NCBI GenBank assembly: GCA_030145265.1 | Contig: JAQYWA010000110.1 | Location: 1-6,959, forward strand | DNA: 6,959 nucleotides | Direction: 5' to 3' | From: Desulfuromonas sp. | GTDB taxonomy: Bacteria > Desulfobacterota > Desulfuromonadia > Desulfuromonadales > Trichloromonadaceae | Shown: in pieces, positions 1 to 6,516 of the stretch | How the letters are laid out: the number at the start of each line of letters is the position of its first letter | How positions within the stretch are numbered: the first letter of the stretch is position 1 | The notes under the pieces: model-generated | The model's input: only the letters and a program-made list of their open reading frames with translations | Database searches by the model: none | Told to the model about the DNA's origin: nothing | Position numbers and translations under genes: made by a program

Positions 1-1156
1 CCCGGCGCCCAAAAAGCTCCGCCGCGAGCAGGGTTCTGCCGCTTTCGGTTGAAAATTCCCCTTTGAGCATCCCGCCCCCGAGCAGCTGCTCTTTCCATTC
101 CGGGGCGAATCGGCCGGCCAATGCTCCGAAGTCGTCGATAATGCTGGTGAATTCGCCCGTCAATTTCGGTTCGATAAAGCTGAAAGTGAAGGTGTTTTGA
201 ACCGTGTTTTCCAGGAGGAACCGCCCTTTGCCGGTCCAGGTGTCGTCCTGTCGGTGCAGGTTGACCGCGAGCGCGTCAAGATCCAATTTCCGGGTTCCGC
301 TCTGTACGGTGGCTGTCGAGACGGTCAACTGCACATCCAATTTAGCGGGGTTGATGGCGAAGGATATTTTCGGAGTCTGGAAAGAAAAATCAAGCTCGGG
401 CGGGAGTTCGACGGGCAGCGTCAGGAGGGTTGCGACCCGTTCCAGTTCGGCGCGGTTCAGGCGGGGCAGGCGGGCGTTGCCGGCCACCGTAGCGCCGCTG
501 TGGTCAAACTGAAACGGCAAGGGCGCCTCAAGCAGGGGGGCGCCGTCCCAGTCGAAGCGGGTGAGGGTAAGCCCCGGTTGTCTGTCCCAGTTGCCGGTGC
601 CGGACAGGTCAATCCGAATTCCCGCCCCCTCGCCCAGCCGGGCACTGGCTTCAAAACGTGGATTTCGGGTGCCGTACAGGTCGATATTCAAAGCGTGGAT
701 TTCCCGACGGTCTTCTCCTATAAGCAGGGTCACGGCACCGTCGCTGACCCTCAGGTCGGCGATTTCGATCGGGGGCTGCTCGGGAAATTCCGACGATGTT
801 TCGTCCTTCGCTGCGGGCAGCCCGAGAATTTCAATCCGAGGGCTGTGCAGGTGTACTGCCTTCAGCTGGCGCCGCCAGAGCCCGCCCAAGGTGAAGCGGA
901 TGTCCGTTTCCGCTACGGCGACCCGATAAACATCCTGCTGCTCGATGTGCAGGCCGGTAAGCTGCAACCGTTTCGAAGAGAGGCTCAGCCTGGCGATGCG
1001 CACCTCGGCATCCAGCTGTTGCCCGACCAGGTGCGCCGCCACCGGCCGCAGGCCGTCGTTGAGCAAGCGGTCACGCAACAACCAGCCCGTGGCGGATAGG
1101 GCAAGGGTCAGCATGAGCAGGAGTCCCAGCAGATGTCGGCCGCAGATAATGGTCAT
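1..1156 (-). CDS. AsmA/YdbH-like inner-membrane-anchored periplasmic protein, N-terminal part (runs off left edge)
   Basis: The reading frame is open for 385 codons from ATG at 1156 to the window edge, with no stop. The protein begins with a short cytoplasmic stretch, then one hydrophobic segment (about residues 8-27, GLLLMLTLALSATGW), which fits a signal anchor. After it comes a long beta-rich region with an AsmA-like start: residues 53-71 (RIARLSLSSKRLQLTGLHI) and a hydrophobic/charged strand pattern continuing to the edge (HLHSPRIEILGL, residues 102-113). AsmA/TamB/YdbH proteins are large beta-groove proteins thought to carry phospholipids between the two membranes; assigning this one there is inference from the architecture. 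AGG lies about 8 nt before the ATG and supports the start. The gene is separated from the secretion locus by 266 bp and a strong hairpin, so it is probably its own transcription unit. It shows no frame damage, unlike its neighbours. It could also be another AsmA-type subfamily; I cannot name the gene. Confidence -1.
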   Translation of the reverse strand, partial: MTIICGRHLLGLLLMLTLALSATGWLLRDRLLNDGLRPVAAHLVGQQLDAEVRIARLSLSSKRLQLTGLHIEQQDVYRVAVAETDIRFTLGGLWRRQLKAVHLHSPRIEILGLPAAKDETSSEFPEQPPIEIADLRVSDGAVTLLIGEDRREIHALNIDLYGTRNPRFEASARLGEGAGIRIDLSGTGNWDRQPGLTLTRFDWDGAPLLEAPLPFQFDHSGATVAGNARLPRLNRAELERVATLLTLPVELPPELDFSFQTPKISFAINPAKLDVQLTVSTATVQSGTRKLDLDALAVNLHRQDDTWTGKGRFLLENTVQNTFTFSFIEPKLTGEFTSIIDDFGALAGRFAPEWKEQLLGGGMLKGEFSTESGRTLLAAELFGRR

Positions 1157-1294
1157 CAAAGCCTCATGGGGAGCGGATTGCCTGGATTATTGACGGATTC
1201 ACGTCGAACCACCAGGAAGTTCAGGTGTCCGGCAAAAAATGTGGACGACGAGGGCGATGAAGCTATTCTAACAGGAAGAAATGCTCTGACCGAC

Positions 1295-1325
1295 GGCATT
1301 TTAGCGACGCGGGAAATGCCTTTTT
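1295..1325 (+). terminator. Weak terminator-like hairpin plus T5, plus-strand orientation
   Basis: GGCATTT (1295-1301) pairs perfectly with AAATGCC (1314-1320) around a 12-nt loop and is followed directly by TTTTT (1321-1325). In the plus direction this has the form of an intrinsic terminator, but the 7-bp stem is AT-rich at its apex and the loop is large. No plus-strand gene lies upstream within the window, so a role could only be to stop antisense transcription into the secretion locus. It may be chance. Confidence -1.
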
Positions 1326-1351
1326 GCATGCCCCGTCAGTTGTACAGAGCA

Positions 1352-1395
1352 CAAACGCCACGAGCCGGGGGACGCTTCCCGGTTCGTGGCGTTTG
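1352..1395 (-). terminator. Strong hairpin, probable transcription terminator of the secretion locus
   Basis: Positions 1352-1369 (CAAACGCCACGAGCCGGG) pair with 1378-1395 (CCCGGTTCGTGGCGTTTG) over 18 positions around an 8-nt loop. The only imperfection is G1364 against T1383, a G-U wobble in plus-strand RNA and an A-C mismatch in minus-strand RNA. The hairpin begins 27 nt after the TGA that ends the TolC/OmpA gene, the usual place for a terminator. The U-tract after the stem on the minus strand is poor (UGCUCUG), so termination may be weak, may need Rho, or the hairpin may mainly protect the 3' end of the mRNA. Confidence -1.
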
Positions 1396-1422
1396 CGATT
1401 TCAATGGTTCGGTATGCTCACG

Positions 1423-2995
1423 TCAGGGGGCTGTTACGGTCGGGCCTCCCTGGAGAATGATCCGCACCTGGGCCAAGGTGGGGCGATCGGTGTTGACCTG
1501 GGAGACAGCGATGCGATCCGGCGGAATTCGGTGATTGAACATCAGTCTTTCGCGAACTCGAGTCACCCGTTTCCGGGAGAGAACTTCATTGTCTTCGAGC
1601 GTGCCGGTGTCGTCGGCAGGGACAACCAGCAGGATGCTCGATCCCGGGTGTTTTTTTAGAGTATCGGCCAGCTTGGCGATTTTCCACAGTATTTCTTTGG
1701 GGATTCGACTGCTTTCGGTGTCGAAGTTGACGTTGACCGTGTCGATGGTTTTTTCGGATGCGGGCACCGTAACGATTCGTGCGGCGGAAACTGTGTCCGG
1801 CTTCGGGCAGCCGTCGGCGTCTACGGCCGTTGCCGCAGGAGTTCCGGGGCATTTATCCCGAGCGGTGGGGACTCCGTCTCCATCGGGATCGGGATTGACC
1901 GGGGTGACAAAGCCGGTTGTTATCGAACTTTGGGGGACTTCGCTCCCCATGCTGTAGAGAATTTCCGGGATCGTCTGAGCTGGGCAGATGGCTTCGACGT
2001 CGTAGCCTTCATGTGGCGAATCGAGCTCGCCAGGCAGGGGGATATTTGCACTCCTGACGTCGAGGGCTGTCAGCAGCTGCCCCATTTCGGCCAGGGTGCG
2101 GGCATGGGTCAGAAGGTAATCATACGAGGCATTGGCATAAGACCGCTGGCTCTGGAAATATTCGTTCTGCGTGTCCAGCAGATCGAGCAGGGTGCGCTGG
2201 CCGATGTCGAACTGGTTCCGGTAGGCTTCTCGGGCATTGGCGATCGAGTTGTGATGAATCTGCAGATAGTACAGCTGGTTTTCAAAGTGCTTTATGTCGT
2301 TGAAGGCGATAGTCGTTGTTTGGCGGACATCTCGGCAGGCTTTGGTCAGCAGCTCTTTGGCCTGGTTCAATTGCCTTTTGAACTGGAGCAGGGTGGCCTT
2401 ATCGGAGTTGCCGCGGAACAGGTTGTAGTCGAGTGCCAGTTCAACGACGCTTTCGTCGCTATGGCCGTCCAGCAGAGCACGGTCTGAACCGGTGGTGTGG
2501 TGCGCTCGAAGTTCTAGTCGGGGCAGAAACGCAGCTTCGCGGACGTCTACCGTCCGCGAAGCTGCCCGCATTCGTTCGACTGCGGCGTGGATGCCAGGGC
2601 TTCCTTGCAGCGCCTGGCTAAGCGTCGTTTCGATATCGGCGGGGACGATTTCCCCGGACAGGTCGGTTGGGGGCGCTAGTTCCTTTTGCGGCAGTTCGCC
2701 GACCAGGCGGAGAAACCGCGCGCCAACATCCTGCAGATTGTTTTCCTCGACCATTTGATTGGACTGGGCCAGGGCGAGGCGCCCCGTTGCCTGTTCCAGA
2801 TCCACCCCTCGGCCGACGCCGGCCCTGACCCGCTCTTGGACCTGCTTGAACAGAAGCTGATGCTGCTGCAGGTTTTCTTCGGCGAACCCGAGCAGTTCGC
2901 GGTAGCGCAGCAGGTCGACATAGGCGGTGACGATTTCCAGGGCGGTGGATTCGGCGACATCGAAGAAGTCGTACAGGCGGGCCAGTTTTTCATGG
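1423..2995 (-). pseudogene. TolC-type outer-membrane channel with TSP3 and OmpA-like tail, N-terminus missing
   Basis: This is the outer-membrane component of the type I secretion system. Seen: a TolC-family helical region from about 2994 to 2050, containing STALEIVTAYVDLLRYREL, VRAGVGRGVDLEQATGRLAL and the second-repeat hallmark QFDIGQRTLLDLLDTQNEYF, ending in the typical GYDVEAICPAQ. Next comes a thrombospondin type 3 calcium-binding-like motif, DPDGDGVPTARDKCPGTP (about 1893-1840), then an OmpA-like domain (about 1746-1450) with VNVNFDTESSRI and NEVLSRKRV. The OmpA domain keeps an Asp and Arg where the family contacts peptidoglycan, but has PADD in place of the usual GHTD. The stop is TGA at 1423-1425. 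Missing: the signal peptide and roughly the first 120-150 residues of a normal TolC. Near 2990 the frame runs straight into the HlyD-like adaptor instead, so there is no start codon or ribosome site for a separate TolC. Without its signal and first half-barrel it should not form a channel. Exact left limit is approximate. Confidence -1.
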
Positions 2996-2997
2996 CC
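2980..2997. repeat. Short inverted repeat at the HlyD/TolC junction
   Basis: GGCCA (2980-2984) and TGGCC (2993-2997) form a 5-bp stem with an 8-nt loop. It lies where adaptor-like protein sequence (AVVKRI) changes to TolC-like sequence (ARLYDFFDVAE). A 5-bp dyad is weak on its own; it is listed because other junctions in this window also sit in inverted repeats. Confidence -1.
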
Positions 2998-3904
2998 GAT
3001 GCGCTTGACTACCGCCTCTAGTCCGCCGTAAACCGCATAGTCGTAGGCGGTGAAGCGGACTTGGGCCTTTTGCTTCGGATTCAGAAAGGCAATGTCTTTG
3101 GGGCTAATTTTTACTTCCAGAACCAGCGTGTCGTCGGCCGGGACAATTTCAATGATTTCTTTGCCCTGCTGCACGACCCCGCCGAGGGTATTGAAAAACA
3201 GCCGTTTGACGGTCCCCTTTACTGGCGATGTAATGTCGGCGTGGTGGACCCGGTCGGCCAGTGCCGTTTTCTCTTCGGTCAAACTGTTCAATTTGGCCAA
3301 TGTTTCCGAAAGCTCGCGGCGGATCCGGTTGTAGAAGGTCAATTCTACTTCCTGGATTTTGCGACGTGCCTCGGCAATTGAGGCCTGAATGCGGTCGATC
3401 TGGGAGAGAACCTGATCCCGTTCGCCACGGGTCTGGATGACGTCGCGTTCCAATCGCAGCAGTTCGACTTGCGAAACGGCGCCGGTATTGACCATCGGTC
3501 CGGTGACATCCAGTTCTTTTTGCAGAAGGTCATGGCGCTTGGTCAGTTGGTCGCGGTTGGTAATCGCTTCCTTCAGTTCTTCGTTGCGCTGGTTGAGTTG
3601 CTGCCGGGCTATTTCAACCTGAGCGTCCAGTTCTTTCGAGGTTGATTGGAACAGTTGCAGTTCACGCTCGACGATTTCCGGGGCTTCACGAGTCACTTCG
3701 CCGGAAACGGCAAACGGACGTTTTCCCGAAATCGCTTTCAGCCGTTCGGCCTTGACTGAAAGGGCCAGGTATTGCGAGTGGTTCTCGTCGAAACGACGAG
3801 ACAAACCGGGGCGGATCAATGCGCAGCAGCAGCTGGCCGGCGGCCACGTCCTGGCCTTCTTTGACCAGAATATCCGAGACTACGCCGCCATCGACGGCCT
3901 GTAT
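2998..3904 (-). pseudogene. HlyD/LapC-type periplasmic adaptor of the type I secretion system, both ends missing and frameshifted
   Basis: The membrane fusion protein should link the ABC exporter to TolC. Seen in order: the first half of a lipoyl/barrel-sandwich domain (IIQAVDGGVVSDILVKEG, about 3904-3800), a long coiled-coil hairpin (about 3702-3250, rich in E, Q, R, L heptads such as QLNQRNEELKEAI), and the second lipoyl half with the start of the beta-barrel (ADITSPVKGTVKRLFFN through QVRFTAYDYAVYGG, about 3240-3025). Odd: the usual cytoplasmic tail and membrane anchor before the lipoyl domain are absent, because the frame comes directly from the end of the ABC gene. The last 80 or so residues are absent, because the frame continues into TolC. 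At 3791-3793 an extra base breaks the frame between RFVSSF and DENHSQYLAL; removing one A of the AAA run (plus strand) restores a normal family sequence. Without its anchor this fragment is very unlikely to work. Confidence -1.
3784..3800. repeat. Perfect 7-bp inverted repeat with the adaptor frameshift in its loop
   Basis: CTCGTCG (3784-3790), AAA (3791-3793), CGACGAG (3794-3800). The three-base loop is exactly where the adaptor gene gains one extra base relative to the expected reading frame (VSSF followed by DENH). With two A bases the frame would be continuous. Such a tight hairpin is a plausible site of polymerase slippage in the cell or of a sequencing error. Confidence -1.
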
Positions 3905-3929
3905 GATCCGGCCTTGGCGCAACGTCTCG
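3875..3929. repeat. Imperfect nested inverted repeat around the ABC/HlyD junction
   Basis: CGAGAC (3875-3880) pairs with GTCTCG (3924-3929). Inside it CGCC (3883-3886) can pair with GGCG, and the centre holds GGCC-N10-GGCC. The dyad centre (about 3902) lies at the point where the ABC exporter's C-terminus (IETLRQGR) changes to adaptor lipoyl sequence (IIQAVDGG). The stem is broken by unpaired bases, so it is moderate evidence of a real fold. Confidence -1.
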
Positions 3930-5756
3930 ATCACCTGGTTTTTTGGACCGTCCGCCACCAATTTTCCGCCATCCAGGACGATGATCCGTTCGACCAGATC
4001 GAGCAGGGAGGTGCGATGGGTGACCAGAACCAGGGTTTTCCCCTGTGTAAATTGCTCAAGTTCACGTTTTACCTGTTCTTCACTGGAGCTGTCCATCGAA
4101 CCGGTTGGCTCATCCAGCAGTAGAATCGGGGGCTCCTTAATGACGGCCCGGGCGATAGCCACGCCTTGGCGCTACCCGCCGGAAAGGGTTTCACCCCGTT
4201 CGCCGATGAGCATGTCGAAGCCCCGTGGGTGACTGTTGACGAAATCGAGCAGCCCTCCGCGTTTGGCGGCGGCAAGGATGGCGGCATCGTCCGCTGACGG
4301 CAGGCTCATGGTCAGGTTTTCGCGAAGGGTGCCAAAAAACAGGGTGGCATCCTGGGCGACATAGCCGGAGAAACGGCGCACTTCGGCCGGGTCCAACTGC
4401 CTGAGATCGATACCGTCAATGGCCACCGCTCCCCCCGTCGTCTGGTACAGGCCGAGCATGAGCTTGAGCAGGGTGGTTTTTCCCGATCCGACCCGGCCCA
4501 GGATGGCGACCCTTTCCCCGGCCCGGATGCGGAACGAGACGTTTTTCAGTGCCTGAATATCCTGTCCCGGGTAATTGAAGCAGACCTCCTTGAAGTCGAT
4601 ATCGCCTTGAAACGACTGGCGGGTCAAAAAGTTCGATTGCTCGGGGCGTTCAAGCGGTTTGTCAAGGATCTGGCTGAGCGAGGTAAAGGCGGTGCTGGCG
4701 TGGTGGTACTGGGTCAATAAGCCGGCGATCTGACTGATGGGGGCCATGGCTCGGGATGAAAGCATGGAGCAGGCAATCAGTCCGCCCATGGTCAGCTGGT
4801 GGTCGACGATCAGATAAACACCGATGACGATGATTGCCACATTCACCGTTTGCGTGGCCCAGGTGGCCAGGTTCAGGGTCGATGCCGAAAGGAGCCGTAG
4901 GCGAGTTGAAATCTGTGTCAAAAAGACGACGCTGGCTTCCCATTTTTTCTGCATGTGTCCCTCGGCGCCCAGCGATTTGACCGTTTCCAGCCCGACCAGG
5001 TTTTCAATGAGGGTGGCATTACGCTGCCCCGCGGCCCGATAGGTGGTTTCCGACAGTTCGTGCATCTTGCCCTGCACCAGCAGGGCGCAAATGATTACCA
5101 GGAGCATGGCGGCGATGATAGGCAGCATCAGCGGCCAGGCAATCAGGCCGATGACGACCAGGAAAAGGATGGCGAAGGGCAGATCGATGAAGGCGGTGAC
5201 TATCGTTGAGGTGATAAAATCCCGAATCGTTTCGAAAGAACGCAGGTTGGCAGCGAAGGATCCCGCCGATAGCGGCCGGTGCTCGAGCCGGGTGCCCATG
5301 ACCCGCTCCATGATGAAAGCCGAAAGTTTGACATCGACCCGCTTGCTGGCCAGGTCGAGAAAGTAACTGTGCATGGTGCGCAGCAGCAGGTCGCCCAGCA
5401 GGACGATCACCACCCCGGAGGCAAGGGCCCAGAGAGTATGCACCGCCTGATTGGGAACCACCCGGTCGTAGACGTTGCGGACGAACAGGGGCATGGCCAA
5501 GGCGAACAGGCTGATCAGCAGGGCAGCGACCAGTACGTCCCGATAAAGAGCCAGGTTTTCTCCCATCACGCTCCAGAACCAGTGGCGCCTGCGTACCTTG
5601 TCGACTTCGGGGGAGCGGGCGTCGAAGCGGAACTTGGATTGCATGTAGATGGCCCGCCCACTGTATTGATCCTTCAGGTCGGCAAGGGGAATTTCCACTG
5701 GCGCCTCGCCGAGTTCCGGGAAGGCTACCCGGGCGGTTTTCGCTTTTTTGTCCCAA

Positions 5757-5781
5757 GCCAGCAGGACGCAGGCCTGCTGGC
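5757..5781. repeat. Perfect 9-bp inverted repeat next to the ABC frameshift
   Basis: GCCAGCAGG (5757-5765) and CCTGCTGGC (5773-5781) are perfectly complementary around a 7-nt loop. The frame change in the ABC gene occurs at its right-hand base (about 5779-5784, in CACGCC on the coding strand). Adding one base there would join LLLH to the QQACVLL frame. Confidence -1.
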
Positions 5782-6008
5782 GTGCAGCAACAGTATGCTG
5801 GGGCACAGGCTCTCGTTGAGGCGCTCGAGGGGCTGGTGCGCCACGCGACTGAGCAGGGCGGCCCGTTTGGCTGCGCGTATGGTCAGGGCCGGAGTCAGCC
5901 GCGGCCCCTCCAAGGGGAGTCCCGCGACGGCCGCTTCGCGGCTCAGCACTCCGCCGTGGAGGGCGACAACCACCAGCAGGCATTCAAGCAGCGGATCGGG
6001 CATTTCTT

Positions 6009-6013
6009 CTCCC
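6009..6013 (-). promoter_or_regulatory. Ribosome-binding-site candidate for the alternative ABC start at 6003
   Basis: On the minus strand GGGAG lies 5 nt before the ATG at 6003-6001, giving a start at MPDPLLECL. The upstream ATG at 6111 has no visible Shine-Dalgarno sequence (CCCTTAAACAAA precedes it). A start at 6003 would keep the whole protease-like domain but drop a 36-residue Ala/Pro/Glu-rich leader. Homologues often carry a short variable leader, so both starts remain possible. Confidence -1.
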
Positions 6014-6111
6014 GCCCGGAGGTCGCGTTCCGGTGGTTGCTGCGGTTTTTCGGCTGCGGCAGCAACGGATACAGAAGGGGCTATGGATAAACCTTTATGC
6101 GTCAATGTCAT

Positions 6112-6261
6112 TTTGTTTAAGGGCCGGTCGCCCGTGCAAGCCTTTGTGGTATGAGCGGATTAACGCAAGAAACGATCCCGGCTTGGGGCTCATGGCAGGC
6201 ACCCGCAATTGCTGTATACTACAATTTTAGGCACCTGTCCTCTGGTAGCGAGGAGTATGCC
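6112..6261. other. Divergent intergenic region between the secretion locus and the small membrane protein gene
   Basis: These 150 bp must hold promoters for both directions. On the plus strand the best element is TATACT (6215-6220), just preceded by TG, with an overlapping TACAAT at 6220-6225. No good -35 hexamer lies 16-18 nt upstream, so activation by a regulator or an extended -10 type promoter is possible. On the minus strand I see no convincing -35/-10 pair before 6111. No riboswitch-like or operator-like dyad was recognised. Confidence -1.
6215..6220 (+). promoter_or_regulatory. Candidate -10 element (TATACT) for the small membrane protein operon
   Basis: TATACT with an immediately preceding TG lies 42 nt before the ATG at 6262, in an AT-richer patch of otherwise GC-rich sequence. 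No matching -35 hexamer is visible, so the call rests on one hexamer and its position. Confidence -1.
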
Positions 6262-6516
6262 ATGGGTTCTTCCCGGGGAGATCGGCTCAGGGGAGCCTGG
6301 CTGTTCGGGCTTCTGCTCTCGATCGTGGTCTTTAACTATCCTTTTATCTTGGTGTTCAACAGCAGCCGGTTGCTGTTCGGTCTCCCCCTGGCCGTTGTGT
6401 ACCTTCTGGGGGGCTGGCTTCTCTTTATCGGCGGGATTTACCTCTTTGTCCGCCGCCTTGACCGGAACCGTGGCACCGAACCACCGGGGGATGCCGGTGG
6501 GGGGGGCGGCCCATGA
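6262..6516 (+). CDS. Small two-helix inner-membrane protein, 84 aa, upstream partner of a symporter-like gene
   Basis: ATG 6262 is preceded by AGGAG (6251-6255) with a 6-nt gap, a good ribosome site that decides this start over in-frame upstream ATGs. The protein has a basic N-terminus (GDRLRG), a first hydrophobic segment at about residues 12-32 (WLFGLLLSIVVFNYPFILVF), a second at about 37-63 (FGLPLAVVYLLGGWLLFI), then a basic RRLDRNR and a Gly/Pro-rich tail. Its stop overlaps the next start in ATGA (6513-6516), suggesting coupled translation. Small two-TM proteins encoded just before sodium:solute symporters are well known (for example YhdT before PanF, and DUF3311-type proteins), and this one fits that position; membership of a particular family is not established. 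The tail is encoded by a run of eight G (6499-6506), which could be slippage-prone. It appears intact, unlike the gene after it. Confidence -1.
   Translation: MGSSRGDRLRGAWLFGLLLSIVVFNYPFILVFNSSRLLFGLPLAVVYLLGGWLLFIGGIYLFVRRLDRNRGTEPPGDAGGGGGP

Larger units (their letters stand above)
1157..1422. other. Intergenic region between the secretion locus and the AsmA-like gene
   Basis: No supported coding sequence lies in these 266 bp. It holds the terminator-like hairpin at 1352-1395 and a weaker hairpin with a T-run at 1295-1325. The remaining part, about 1157-1290, should carry the promoter of the AsmA-like gene on the minus strand. The best -10-like match is TAGAAT (read on the minus strand, about 1264-1269), with only a poor -35 match (CGGTCA) 16 nt upstream, so I do not call it as a promoter. 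Frames open across this region on the plus strand have no recognisable protein features. Confidence -1.
3905..6111 (-). pseudogene. LapB-type type I secretion ABC exporter, frameshift plus amber stop in the signature motif
   Basis: This is the inner-membrane ATPase/permease. From ATG 6111: an N-terminal region with a C39-peptidase-like domain (DPLLECLLVVVALHG to SILLLH) whose catalytic Cys position is not Cys, as in the non-cleaving exporters of large RTX/Lap adhesins. Next is a membrane domain with several hydrophobic helices (from about 5540, DVLVAALLISLFALAMPLF, to about 4770). The ATPase domain has Walker A GRVGSGKTT (about 4498-4472), Q-loop VAQDATLFF, signature LSGG, Walker B ILLLDEPT (about 4126-4103), D-loop SMDSSSE and H-loop VTHR. 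Damage: near 5781 the frame changes from LLLH to QQACVLLAWDKK, consistent with one missing base. At 4172-4174 TAG replaces the Gln codon after LSGG, and RQGVAIARA follows in the same frame. The gene's own stop is missing and the frame runs into HlyD near 3905. The expected length of about 730 residues matches the family. An alternative start is ATG 6003, which has a better ribosome site. Confidence -1.

Noticed and set aside
197..1099. A 300-codon plus-strand open frame
   Set aside because: It is antisense to the AsmA-like gene, lacks a ribosome site or recognisable motif, and its composition (rich in Gln, Gly, Arg, Pro) is typical of a shadow frame in GC-rich DNA.
1930..2487. A 185-codon plus-strand open frame
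   Set aside because: It lies antisense to the conserved TolC helical region; its apparent regularity mirrors the codon pattern of the real gene.
3686..4162. A separate 158-residue ATPase gene starting at GTG 4162
   Set aside because: It is the direct in-frame continuation of the ABC exporter after the TAG and starts inside the signature motif region, with no ribosome site; it is not an independent gene.
4172..4174. Programmed pyrrolysine or stop-codon recoding at the TAG
   Set aside because: Nothing around the codon (no obvious downstream stem-loop, not a known pyrrolysine protein or position) supports recoding; the surrounding gene carries other inactivating lesions, so nonsense mutation or error is simpler.
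5790..5983. The first 65 residues of the minus-strand frame starting at 5983 as a genuine N-terminus
   Set aside because: They are Arg/Pro/Ala-rich and unlike the family, while the adjacent frame over the same bases encodes the expected protease-like domain; a frameshift near 5781 explains both.
1423..6111. A new fused single-polypeptide secretion machine
   Set aside because: The fusion would place a periplasmic adaptor without membrane anchor and an outer-membrane channel without signal peptide on the end of a cytoplasmic ATPase domain, and three further point lesions break the frame; kept as a finding to test but not claimed as a system.
5279..6154. A 291-codon plus-strand open frame
   Set aside because: It is antisense to clearly recognisable ABC exporter sequence, has no domain signal and a low-complexity His/Gln/Arg-rich composition.
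6198..6212. Sigma-54-type promoter (GGCAC...TTGC) before the small membrane protein gene
   Set aside because: The GG and GC elements are 11 nt apart instead of the required 10, and the alternative pairing gives 9.
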